44,237 nucleotides of DNA, taken from NCBI GenBank assembly GCA_019237205.1, contig JAFAHO010000222.1, positions 1 through 44,237 on the forward strand. The letters run 5' to 3'. Below, one piece after another: positions 1-7,885 of the stretch (position 1 is the first letter of the stretch; every line of letters starts with the position of its first letter). The translations under genes and the position numbers were made by a program. The notes under the pieces were generated by a model. It was not told the origin of the DNA. It was given only the letters and a program-made list of their open reading frames with translations, and ran no database searches. This DNA is from Hyphomicrobiales bacterium (GTDB lineage Bacteria > Pseudomonadota > Alphaproteobacteria > Rhizobiales > Beijerinckiaceae).

Positions 1-2
1 CG

Positions 3-545
3 CTCGAACATGGCTTCGCCGTCGTCATGCCATCTTACGAACTCTGCCCGCACGCGCGCATTTCTGAAATCACGCGGCAGATTTCCCAGGCGATCGCCGC
101 TGCAGCCAGCGAGGCGTGCGGCCCGATCCATCTTGCGGGACATTCCGCAGGAGGGCATCTCGTGACGCAGTTGGTTACGTCGCCCTCGCCGCTTGCGCTA
201 GAGCTGCGGCTGCGGATCAGGAAAGTCGTTTCGATCTCCGGCCTGCACGACCTGCGGCCGCTGCTGAAGACGGCGATGAACGTCACGCTTTGTCTGGACG
301 CCAGCGAAGCGTTCGCGCAAAGCCCAGCTTTGCACGAACCTCTGCCTGACATCGACCTGACGTGCTGGGTCGGCGCCGCCGAGCGCCCTGAATTCATCCG
401 CCAGAGCGCGCTTCTCGCCAATATCTGGACGGGGCTTGGCGCCAGAGTCGGCCTGGTCGAAGAGCCAGAGAAACATCATTTCAATGTTATCGAGGGCCTG
501 TGCGCCCCAGACCATCCAATGACAAGAACCCTGATGGCATTGTGA
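3..545 (+). CDS. Alpha/beta hydrolase, arylformamidase-like (5' partial)
   Basis: The reading frame is open from the left edge, so the N-terminus lies outside the window; the ATG at 27 is probably internal because the upstream codons (LEHGFAVV) read like the strand before the nucleophile elbow in this family. The nucleophile motif GHSAGGH and a late catalytic-type histidine (EKHHFNVI) are visible, and an acidic residue in the segment after CWVGAAERPEF could complete the triad. The fold and motif resemble kynurenine formamidase and related esterases of the alpha/beta hydrolase-3 group, which hydrolyse amides or esters in the cytoplasm. It lies on the same strand as the peptide-type ABC operon, 374 bases upstream, so co-regulation is possible but not shown. 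The family is fairly sure; the substrate is not. Confidence 0.75.
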   Translation, partial: LEHGFAVVMPSYELCPHARISEITRQISQAIAAAASEACGPIHLAGHSAGGHLVTQLVTSPSPLALELRLRIRKVVSISGLHDLRPLLKTAMNVTLCLDASEAFAQSPALHEPLPDIDLTCWVGAAERPEFIRQSALLANIWTGLGARVGLVEEPEKHHFNVIEGLCAPDHPMTRTLMAL

Positions 546-549
546 TCAC

Positions 550-564
550 CCCGATGATTTCGGG
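550..564 (+). terminator. Short hairpin after the hydrolase gene
   Basis: CCCGA and TCGGG form a perfect 5-bp stem around a 5-base loop, starting 5 bases after the stop codon. There is no clean U tract, so it is at best a weak intrinsic terminator; a chance repeat is possible. Confidence 0.25.
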
Positions 565-919
565 CAGCGCCGTGTTTCTATTCCCAGACGCCGACTCCCT
601 CTGCGCCAGCCTCTTTATATGCCGCCGAGTGCTGGTCGAACGTAGCCGTGTAGGTCGTGCATTCGCTGATCGAGAGCCGCAATCTCAAGTTACGGAGAGA
701 TAATGGCGGTGATCGGCCTCCGTGATGGACGTGGCTGTTCGCCGGAATCGTCGACGTGCGGCGCGTCAAGAAGATGGACCGCCGCTTGCGCAAACGAATT
801 GGCAAGCTCAATATCAGGAAAGCGCTTGCCGCGGCGCGTGGGGCCGGAAGGATTTTTGGCCCGCCGTTCGATCGACAAGGCCCGGTTCACCACCGACGTT
901 GAATTCGGGAGTTTCTACA
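565..919. other. Intergenic region before the peptide-type ABC operon
   Basis: About 350 bases without a gene I can support. A Shine-Dalgarno-like GGAGAG followed by an ATG occurs at 703, but the frame runs out of phase into the binding-protein gene and the product looks like nothing known. A plus-strand frame at about 733-900 encodes a basic helical stretch and could be a decayed gene end. I see no convincing -35/-10 pair, although the ABC operon promoter should be here. Confidence 0.4.
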
Positions 920-2521
920 ATGGCCCTGTATCGGACGCTTCTGAGCAGGGCGGCGCTAGCGACATTCTTGGTCCACGCGACGCCTTTGTACGCAGAGACC
1001 GTGTTCAGACTGGATGCTTCGGCGCCTGGCGAGGCCGATCCTGACAAGGGCATCGATTACATCGGATCAGTGCTCGCGTTCAACCTTTATGACGCTCTGG
1101 TCGTCCCCGGCCAGAATGGGACGCCAGTCGCGCCCCACATCGCCACCGGTTGGAAGATCGACGGCAATGACTACGTTTTTACGCTGCGTCCGGACATTAA
1201 ATTCCATTCCGGCCATGTCATGACGGCGGACGACGTGGTTTTCTCTTTCAAGAGACTGATGGCCTTGGGCAAGGGAAACTCGCCGCTCTTCGCCGATCGC
1301 GTCGCGAGCGTGACGGCGGTCGATCCTCAAACGGTGAAATTCACCCTGACCGGCCCTTACGCGCCGTTCCTCGGGGCGCTGGTCCGACTGCCGGTCCTCG
1401 ATTCAATATTCCTTCTCGCACATAAGGCGGACGGCAAGTTCGGCGATATGGGCGACTATGGCGAAGCGTATCTCTCGGGCCACGACGCCGGCTCGGGCGC
1501 GTATATGCTGGTCAGCCACGTGCCGGAGAGCGAAACCAACTTGGCGAAGTTCGACGGCTACTTTCTCGGGGTTCCCTCGAGCGCGCCCGACAAGGTGCGC
1601 ATCCGCTACGGACTTCAGCCCGCAACCGTGCGCGAGCTCGTGGCCAGCGGCCAGCAGGACATGACCTCGCAATGGTTGCCGCCTGAGGTGATGCGGGCGC
1701 TCGCCGGCCGCAGCGACACGCACCTCTTGGCCGACCGCGGCTCCAACATCCTTTTCTTGCACATGAATACTCAGAAGCCGCCGCTCGACGACCTGAACTG
1801 CCGCCTGGCTTTGACCTACGCTTTCGACTACGCAACTGCGATCAAACTCGCGCAGGTCACCGACAAGGTTTCCGCCGCGTCGCCAGCCAGCGGACCCATC
1901 GGCAGGAGCGAGTTCGGCTTCAACGCCAGCTTGCCCCTGTTTGGTCAAGACATCGGCAAGGCCAAGGATTATCTCGCCAAGTGCAAGTATAAGACGCCCG
2001 ACGAGCGCGAGATCGACATCACTTGGATCACCGAGGTTCCTGCCGAGGAGAAGATCGCGTTGCTCATGAAGGCGAACTTCGATCAGCTCGGCTTTCAGAC
2101 GACCATCAAGGGGGCTCCGTGGACGCTCTATACCCAGCAAGTGACCAAGGTTGACAGTACGCCGTCGCTTTCCGAAGTCTACATCGACGCGCCGACGCCC
2201 GATCCCGACTCGATCCTCTACAACATGTACAGCTCCAAGTCGCCTCCGACCTGGGAGTCGGCGTCCCATCTGGTCGACCCCGAAGCCGACAAGCTGCTCG
2301 ACGCCGGAAGGGCGGAGACCGATATCGCGAAGCGAAAGGCGATCTACGAGCAGCTGGACGCCCGTCTGGACGCGGTCGCCCCGGCAATCTTCGCCAGTGA
2401 AGTGAGCGGCGTGTTCGTTGGCCTCAACACTTTCAGGCTGCCGCCGTTCGAGGACGATTCGAAGCGGTTCTCGGCAGAAGAGTACGGACTTCAATTCCGG
2501 CTGGTTGAAATGCTCAAGTAG
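920..2521 (+). CDS. ABC transporter substrate-binding protein, family 5 (peptide/nickel type)
   Basis: Periplasmic solute-binding protein of 533 residues, the normal length for the DppA/OppA family. The frame is open further upstream (to 722), but I chose the ATG at 920: it has a GGGAG Shine-Dalgarno 9 bases ahead and starts a clear Sec signal peptide, cleaved around residue 25 after the PLYA motif. The family's typical opening segment follows (GSVLAFNLYDALV, VAPHIATGWKI, FTLRPDIKFHSGHVMTADDVVFSFKR). It is the first gene of a five-gene importer with two permeases and two ATPases. Members carry peptides, but also opines, glutathione, sugars and other amides, so the ligand cannot be named. The neighbouring hydantoinase and amidohydrolase genes suggest an amide or peptide-like ligand; this is inference. 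Confidence 0.9.
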   Translation: MALYRTLLSRAALATFLVHATPLYAETVFRLDASAPGEADPDKGIDYIGSVLAFNLYDALVVPGQNGTPVAPHIATGWKIDGNDYVFTLRPDIKFHSGHVMTADDVVFSFKRLMALGKGNSPLFADRVASVTAVDPQTVKFTLTGPYAPFLGALVRLPVLDSIFLLAHKADGKFGDMGDYGEAYLSGHDAGSGAYMLVSHVPESETNLAKFDGYFLGVPSSAPDKVRIRYGLQPATVRELVASGQQDMTSQWLPPEVMRALAGRSDTHLLADRGSNILFLHMNTQKPPLDDLNCRLALTYAFDYATAIKLAQVTDKVSAASPASGPIGRSEFGFNASLPLFGQDIGKAKDYLAKCKYKTPDEREIDITWITEVPAEEKIALLMKANFDQLGFQTTIKGAPWTLYTQQVTKVDSTPSLSEVYIDAPTPDPDSILYNMYSSKSPPTWESASHLVDPEADKLLDAGRAETDIAKRKAIYEQLDARLDAVAPAIFASEVSGVFVGLNTFRLPPFEDDSKRFSAEEYGLQFRLVEMLK

Positions 2522-2598
2522 CGATGGCGAAACCATTTGGCGCGTTCGACGAGTCGCGGCCCCTGCCGCGCGTCATCCGCCGCAGATGACCAACGCCA

Positions 2599-3627
2599 AT
2601 GTCGCCGCTCGTTCGGACGTTGATCCATCGCCTGGCCGCCTCGCTCGTGGTGCTGGCGGGCGTGTCGATGCTCATGTTCGTGGTCGCCCGCGTGATTCCA
2701 GGCGATCCGGCCCGGATCGCTCTCGGCCCGAACGCGACCGAGGCGCAGGTTGAGGCGTTGCGACGCGAGCGCCATCTCGACCAACCGATCCCTGTACAAT
2801 ACTGGGAATACGTGCGCGAGGTGGCGCGCGGCAATCTCGGGAACTCACTCTACAGCAACCGGCCGGTGCGGCAGGACATCGCGCAGTATCTGCCGGCGAC
2901 GCTCGAACTCATCTTCGCGGCGGCGGCGATGATCGTGCTAATTGGCATTCCCGTTGGCGTCCTCTCCGCCCGTTACAGGCGACGCTTGGGCGACCATCTC
3001 GGTCGAGTCGGGTCGATCGTGGGTGTCTCGACTCCGGCCTTTGTGTGGGGTGTCATTCTGCAATTGGTCTTCGCCTATTTTTGGCGCCTGTTTCCGATCG
3101 AGGGCCGCCTCGCTGCAAGCCTCCCACCGCCTCCGCCAATCACCGGCTTCTTCGTTATCGATTCCGTTCTCGCCGGCGACGGCAAGACGCTCATCGATTC
3201 TCTGCATCACCTGGCGCTGCCGGCGCTCGCACTCGCCATGGCGGGTATCGGACAAACCGCCCGCCTGACCCGTGCGAGCATGGTCGAGACCTATCGCAAG
3301 CCCTTCATCGAGATGGCCCACGCTTACGGCTTTCGCGAGGCTCGCATCTCGAACCGTTATGCGTTCCGGCCGGCGCTGGTCCCCGTTCTCACGATCCTCG
3401 GTCTCGATATCGCGGCGCTGCTCGGCAATGCGTTCCTGGTCGAGAGCGTATTCGGTTGGCCGGGCCTCTCACGCTACGGCGTCGAGGTCATCCTGCACAA
3501 GGACCTCGACGCCATCGTCGGCACGGTGCTCATCATCGCGGCGGCCTTCCTTGTGGCCAATATTGCGGTCGATTTGTTGGTGGCGGTTGTCAACCCACGC
3601 ATACGCTTCGCGGGCGGACGAGCATGA
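2599..3627 (+). CDS. ABC transporter permease, DppB type
   Basis: Inner-membrane permease of 342 residues. The N-terminal helix followed by the RVIPGDPARIALGP segment and a central binding-protein-dependent transport domain are typical of DppB/OppB. The EAA-like coupling segment reads as THE region around EMAHAYGFREARI, which contacts the ATPases. It is 77 bases downstream of the binding protein and overlaps the next permease by 4 bases (ATGA), so the two are probably translationally coupled. The ATG at 2599 has only a weak ribosome binding site, but no better in-frame start lies upstream. It pairs with the next gene to form the channel. Confidence 0.9.
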   Translation: MSPLVRTLIHRLAASLVVLAGVSMLMFVVARVIPGDPARIALGPNATEAQVEALRRERHLDQPIPVQYWEYVREVARGNLGNSLYSNRPVRQDIAQYLPATLELIFAAAAMIVLIGIPVGVLSARYRRRLGDHLGRVGSIVGVSTPAFVWGVILQLVFAYFWRLFPIEGRLAASLPPPPPITGFFVIDSVLAGDGKTLIDSLHHLALPALALAMAGIGQTARLTRASMVETYRKPFIEMAHAYGFREARISNRYAFRPALVPVLTILGLDIAALLGNAFLVESVFGWPGLSRYGVEVILHKDLDAIVGTVLIIAAAFLVANIAVDLLVAVVNPRIRFAGGRA

Positions 3628-4472
3628 CGTGGTTCGCGGATTCGCCGGGATGGCGCGCTTTCCGTCGCGACACTATGGCGATGACGGGTCTGACTCTGGT
3701 GGCGCTGGTGGTTTTAGCCGCCCTCTTCGCCGATTGGATTGCGCCTTACCCGAGCCATGCCGGACCCATCGGCGATTTCGGCGCGATGGGCGCGCCGCCC
3801 GGCGGACGCTTTCTCCTGGGCACCGACACGATCGGCCGCGATCTGCTCACCCGCCTCATCTACGCCTACCGTCTATCGCTCGAAATGGCGATCGTGGTTC
3901 TCGCGATCGCAACGCCGATCGGTGTCGTGGTCGGCCTTCTCGCCGGCTATCTCGGGCCGGCCTGGAGCTACGGCCTAATGCGTTTGACCGACGTCTTTCT
4001 CTCGATTCCTCCGCTCGTTCTGGCGATGTCGATCACCGGCTTTCTCGAGCCGAGCGCGATCCACGGAATGATAGCGATCACTGCGATGTGGTGGCCGTGG
4101 TACGCGCGCCTTACGTACAATCTGACGCGCGCCGAGAGGCAAGAGGGCTATGTCGTGGCGGCGGAGATTGTCGGCGCCAGTCTGCCGCACATTCTCTTTC
4201 GCGAAATCCTGCCGAACTGCATGCCGTCGATCCTCACCAAGATGACGGTCGACGTCGGCTTCGTCATTCTCATCGCTTCGTCAATGTCGTTTCTTGGCCT
4301 CGGCGCCCAGGCGCCGACGCCCGATCTCGGCTCGATGGTCGCCGATGGCGCCAAATACATGCCTGACGCTTGGTGGCTGACGGTCTTTCCGGCTATTGCA
4401 ATCCTTATCGTGGTGATGGGGTTCAATTTGCTCGGCGACGGCCTGCGCGAGGCTGCCGATGTCGCCCGCTAG
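3624..4472 (+). CDS. ABC transporter permease, DppC type
   Basis: Inner-membrane permease of 282 residues, the second half of the channel. The start is the ATG in the ATGA overlap with the upstream permease stop; the frame is open far upstream, but only this start gives the usual N-terminus (a cytoplasmic tail, then a hydrophobic helix ending near ADWIAPY). The periplasmic GTDTIGRDLLTRLIY motif is diagnostic for DppC/OppC. The EAA coupling segment lies around QEGYVVAAEIVGASLPHI, and the SMSFLGLGAQAPTPDLG segment near the C-terminus is also typical. It overlaps the downstream ATPase gene by 14 bases. Confidence 0.9.
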   Translation: MTWFADSPGWRAFRRDTMAMTGLTLVALVVLAALFADWIAPYPSHAGPIGDFGAMGAPPGGRFLLGTDTIGRDLLTRLIYAYRLSLEMAIVVLAIATPIGVVVGLLAGYLGPAWSYGLMRLTDVFLSIPPLVLAMSITGFLEPSAIHGMIAITAMWWPWYARLTYNLTRAERQEGYVVAAEIVGASLPHILFREILPNCMPSILTKMTVDVGFVILIASSMSFLGLGAQAPTPDLGSMVADGAKYMPDAWWLTVFPAIAILIVVMGFNLLGDGLREAADVAR

Positions 4473-5382
4473 CGCCGCGACGGTCAATGAGCGCAAGGCC
4501 GCCGTCCTCGCCGTGCGTAGTCTCTCGGTGACCTTTCAAAGCCCAACCGGACCGTTCGAAGCGCTGCGCAACGTCACTCTGCATGTGCGGCCCGGCGAGA
4601 AGATTGGGCTCGTCGGCGAATCAGGATCGGGCAAGTCGACAATCGCGCGGGTGGTTCTCGGCCTGCTGCAGGAAGAGCGTGACGTCGCTGTTAGCGGATC
4701 GGTGCGGTTGGGTTTGCGCGAAATTCTCGGCGACCAATCCTTCATACGCGAGTCACGCGGCGATCGCGTATCGATGATCTTCCAGGACGCCGTGTCCGCG
4801 CTTAATCCGACATTCACCATCGGCGACCAATTCAAAGAAGTGCTGCGGCGTCGCAATCCGACGATCTCGACTGCTGCAGCTCTCCGCCGCGCCCGCGTCG
4901 CCCTGGCGGACGTCTATCTTCACGAGCCCGACCGGGTCCTTGGCTCGTATGTCTTTCAATTGTCCGGCGGCATGAGCCAGCGCGTGATGATCGCGCTTGC
5001 GCTTATCAACGATCCGGATCTCATCGTGGCCGATGAGCCTGGCAGCAGCCTCGATGTGACGGTTCAGGCGCGCACGCTCCATCTGATGAACGATCTAATC
5101 GGACGCCGCAGGACTTCGGTGATGTTCATTTCGCACAATCTTGGTGTCGTGCGCGAGTTCGCGGACCGCGTCTATGTCATTTATCGCGGCGGGATCGTCG
5201 AGCACGCGACCACCGCCCAACTGTTCGCCGACCCTCGTCACCCATACACCCGGGCGCTGCTGGCGGCCATTCCCCGGCTGGACCAACGAGGAATTCCTGA
5301 CGTTCCCGAGACTATCCCCGGGTTCGCCGACCCCCTGATCGAGCATGAGGGTTGCGAGGAACCGTCGCTGGCAAGCGCATGA
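4459..5382 (+). CDS. ABC transporter ATP-binding protein, DppD type
   Basis: Cytoplasmic ATPase of 307 residues that powers the importer. Walker A GESGSGKST, a Q-loop in MIFQDAVSALNP, the signature LSGGMSQRV, Walker B LIVADEPGSSLD and the switch histidine in ISHNLGVV are all present. The C-terminal HPYTRALLAAIP segment marks the oligopeptide/dipeptide subfamily. The final 30 residues lack the cysteine-rich segment that many DppD proteins carry for an Fe-S cluster: only one cysteine (GCEEP) is seen. The start overlaps the upstream permease by 14 bases, and the stop overlaps the next ATPase start by 4. Confidence 0.9.
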   Translation: MSPASAATVNERKAAVLAVRSLSVTFQSPTGPFEALRNVTLHVRPGEKIGLVGESGSGKSTIARVVLGLLQEERDVAVSGSVRLGLREILGDQSFIRESRGDRVSMIFQDAVSALNPTFTIGDQFKEVLRRRNPTISTAAALRRARVALADVYLHEPDRVLGSYVFQLSGGMSQRVMIALALINDPDLIVADEPGSSLDVTVQARTLHLMNDLIGRRRTSVMFISHNLGVVREFADRVYVIYRGGIVEHATTAQLFADPRHPYTRALLAAIPRLDQRGIPDVPETIPGFADPLIEHEGCEEPSLASA

Positions 5383-6209
5383 GCGAAGCGTTCCTTTCGG
5401 TAGAAGGCGTCACCAAGCGGTTTCGCTCAGCCGGTGGAGAAGTGATCGCGCTTGAAGATGTGTCGATTAGAGTCGACCACGGCGAGTGTCACGCGATCAT
5501 CGGCGAATCGGGCTCGGGCAAGTCGACTCTCGGCGGCCTGATCCTCGGACTATTTGAGCCGACCTCCGGATCGGTGCGCTTCAAGGGCGAAATCCTGGGC
5601 GCGCCGCGCCGGCCGCTTCGGCTTAAGCGCGCCATTCAACTCATCCAGCAAAACCCGCTTTCAGCGCTCAATCCGCGCCGGACCGTCGGTCAATCCATTC
5701 GGCTCGCCTTCGACGTTCACGCTATCGGCGAGAAAGCGCAGCGAGGCAAGCGCGTCGCCGAATTGCTAGGCGAAGTCGGCCTTCCTGCCGACTATGCGCT
5801 CCGCTCTCCTCACGGCCTATCCGGCGGAGAGCGGCAACGCGTCGCGATTGCGCGCGCGCTGGCCTGCGAACCTGAGCTTATCGTTCTCGACGAGCCGACC
5901 TCGGCGCTCGATGTTCTCGTGCAGGCGCGCGTCCTGCAACTCTTGATGCGGATTCGTCATCAACATCGGCTTACCTATGCATTCATCACCCATGACTTGG
6001 CGGTCGTTCGCGGGATCGCCGACCGCGTCAGCGTATTTGAGAAGGGACGATTGGTCGAAAGCGGCCTGGCCGACGCTATCTTCGCCACGCCGCAGAGCGA
6101 CTATACCCGTCGCCTGCTCGCCGCCGTTCCGGTCGTGAGCGACGAGGAAGCCAGATTTCGCGACCGCTTTCGCGCCGCCGAAGTCGACGCCGAAGAGGCT
6201 GAGGATTGA
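5379..6209 (+). CDS. ABC transporter ATP-binding protein, DppF type
   Basis: Second ATPase of the importer, 276 residues. The ATG at 5379 overlaps the preceding stop as ATGA and gives the usual short N-terminus; a TTG at 5352 in the same frame is the less likely start. Walker A GESGSGKST, Q-loop IQQNPLSALNPRRTV, signature LSGGERQRVAIARAL, Walker B LIVLDEPTSALD and the H-loop ITHDLAVVRG are intact. The DYTRRLLAAVP segment near the end corresponds to the DppF C-terminal motif. It forms a heterodimer with the preceding ATPase. The gene ends 21 bases before the convergent deacetylase-fold gene, with no visible terminator between them. Confidence 0.9.
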   Translation: MSEAFLSVEGVTKRFRSAGGEVIALEDVSIRVDHGECHAIIGESGSGKSTLGGLILGLFEPTSGSVRFKGEILGAPRRPLRLKRAIQLIQQNPLSALNPRRTVGQSIRLAFDVHAIGEKAQRGKRVAELLGEVGLPADYALRSPHGLSGGERQRVAIARALACEPELIVLDEPTSALDVLVQARVLQLLMRIRHQHRLTYAFITHDLAVVRGIADRVSVFEKGRLVESGLADAIFATPQSDYTRRLLAAVPVVSDEEARFRDRFRAAEVDAEEAED

Positions 6210-6230
6210 GGCCCAGCCATAGGCGTCGTC

Positions 6231-7217
6231 TCATGGCGGGTGCTCTTTGAGCCAATGCTCGGCGATGTCCCGCCCGGTGCAGAACCACACGCGGTCATGC
6301 TGTCTTGCGTAATCGAGAAACTTGATGAGGCCGAGCGCCCGAGCGGGGCGTCCGATAAGGCGGTCATGCAGCGCTACGCTCATGATCTTTGGCTCATCGG
6401 CGCCTTCCTCGTACATCAGATCGAAGCAGTCGATCATATAGCGGGCGAATTCGTCCGCGGTGCTGAATCCATTGTTCTGATCGAACCTGCTGTCGTTGGT
6501 CTCGTACGAATAGGGCACGATCAGATGCTTGCGTGCGCCGACTTCGACCCAAAACGGCAGCTCGTCGCCGAGATAGTCGCGATCGTAGAGATACCCACCG
6601 TGCTCGACCAAGAGCCGGCGGGTGTTGACGCTCGGGCGCCCGCCGAACCATCCGACCGGAGCTTGGCCGGTCAGCTCGGCAAGCCCCTCGGTTGCGAGCG
6701 CGACGTGCTTACGCTCCTGCCCTTCGTCCATTTTCGTATAGTCGATCCAGCGCCAGCCATGGCTCACGATTTCGTGGCCCTCCTCGACAAGCGCTCTCGC
6801 AAGCTCCGGGGTGCGCTGCAACCCGCGGACAACCGCGAGCACGCTGATTCTCACATCGAACTTTTTGAATATGCGGATGAGCCGCCAACAGGCCACGCGC
6901 GGCCCGTATTCGAACGAAGACTCCACCATGAGGCTGCGCGCCCCCTCGTAGGCGCCATAGCCGGTATCGCTCAAGATGCTTTCTGAAGAGCTGTCGCCTT
7001 CGAGGATGCAACGCTCGCCACCCGCCTCGACGTTGAGGTTGAAGTTGACCGCAATCCGCGCTTCTCCCGGCCACCCCGGATGAGGCGGATTGCGCCCGTA
7101 TCCCATGAAGTCGCGTGGCGGCCCGAGGTTCGATTTCGCCGAGGCGGCGCGCTTGCTTCTCCCGTCCCCTGGCCTCGCGCCGGCTGGGCGTGACGACGTT
7201 CGACGACCCGATTCCAT
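6231..7217 (-). CDS. PuuE/allantoinase-like protein, polysaccharide-deacetylase fold
   Basis: A 328-residue protein of the NodB/polysaccharide deacetylase superfamily, closest in motifs to PuuE-type allantoinases: PRDFMGYGRNPPHPGWPG at the start, HEIVSHGWRWIDY, GRPSVNTRRLLVEHGG with YDRDYLGDELPFWV, and the late DQNNGFSTADEFARYM segment. PuuE proteins open the hydantoin ring of allantoin. The start at 7217 was chosen because AGGAG lies 9 bases upstream and because the conserved PRDF segment lies before the next methionine; the frame is open further, to 7295. No other purine-degradation gene is in the window, so allantoin itself is doubtful. The neighbouring hydantoinase-type genes suggest another cyclic amide. 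The family is fairly sure; the activity is inferred. Confidence 0.8.
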   Translation of the reverse strand: MESGRRTSSRPAGARPGDGRSKRAASAKSNLGPPRDFMGYGRNPPHPGWPGEARIAVNFNLNVEAGGERCILEGDSSSESILSDTGYGAYEGARSLMVESSFEYGPRVACWRLIRIFKKFDVRISVLAVVRGLQRTPELARALVEEGHEIVSHGWRWIDYTKMDEGQERKHVALATEGLAELTGQAPVGWFGGRPSVNTRRLLVEHGGYLYDRDYLGDELPFWVEVGARKHLIVPYSYETNDSRFDQNNGFSTADEFARYMIDCFDLMYEEGADEPKIMSVALHDRLIGRPARALGLIKFLDYARQHDRVWFCTGRDIAEHWLKEHPP

Positions 7218-7363
7218 CGACAGGTGCTCCTGACAAAGACGCTTGCATGACGACGGCGCCCGGAAGAGACTAGGCGCCGAAGATCCTGAAGCCAAGACGA
7301 CAGATTGACGGCTGCCTGAGGAGGTCCGCCGCCGAGCGGTTTGACGGGGCAGGAGGCGTCGCC

Positions 7364-7885
7364 ATGATGGAGCGGATTTGGCCGACGTTTCTTGCGGCCC
7401 TTGCCGCCCGCGAACAACCGGGCACGACGCTCCTCGCTTTGCAAGGCCCTTTTCGCCAGGAAGTCGGCGCCAGGCTTTTCATGGTCATGACCTTCGATCC
7501 GCTGACCGGCCAATCGCAGCGTGTTCATTCAAGCCACCCCAACGAATATCCAGTCACCGGCAGCCAAACCCTTGCCCCTCGGCTTGTGGTCGCGCACCGT
7601 TGTAGAGGAACGCAAGATGTTCGTCGCCAATACGATCGAAGCGATCGTCGAGTTTTCCCGGATCATGAACTGATCCGCTCGCTTGGCTGCGAGTCGGTCG
7701 CAAACTTGCCGGTCGCGTTCGCTGACGCGATCATCGGCACTGTCAACCTTCTCGACGTCTCCGGCCATTACGCGCCCGATCGCATAGCGAGGATTGAAAG
7801 CCTTTCGCCCCTCGCCGCGGCCGCGCTCCTCGCCGCGCGGCTTGCCGGAACTGCGAGGGCGGCAGTCAGGGATGTTCGACAATGA
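7364..7885 (+). CDS. Small GAF-domain protein with two apparent compensating frameshifts
   Basis: Single GAF-domain protein of 173 residues as it reads; AGGAGG lies 8 bases before the ATG. The ends match a known small GAF family (RVHSSHPNEYPVTG and FPDHELIRSLGCESV followed by NLPV and the LNLLD-like strand). Residues about 68-96 do not. In the +1 frame the same DNA reads PLPLGLWSRTVV, EERKMF and VANTIEAIVE, which does fit the family. One extra C at 7564-7565 and one missing G near 7652 would explain this. The product may therefore have a scrambled middle, or the two sites are sequence errors. It overlaps the hydantoinase A gene by 4 bases. Its role in the pathway is unknown; a ligand-sensing or accessory role is possible. 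Confidence 0.7.
   Translation: MMERIWPTFLAALAAREQPGTTLLALQGPFRQEVGARLFMVMTFDPLTGQSQRVHSSHPNEYPVTGSQTLAPRLVVAHRCRGTQDVRRQYDRSDRRVFPDHELIRSLGCESVANLPVAFADAIIGTVNLLDVSGHYAPDRIARIESLSPLAAAALLAARLAGTARAAVRDVRQ

Noticed and set aside
722..919. N-terminal extension of the ABC binding protein
   Set aside because: It would put about 66 polar residues before a good signal peptide, and the ATG at 920 has the better ribosome binding site.
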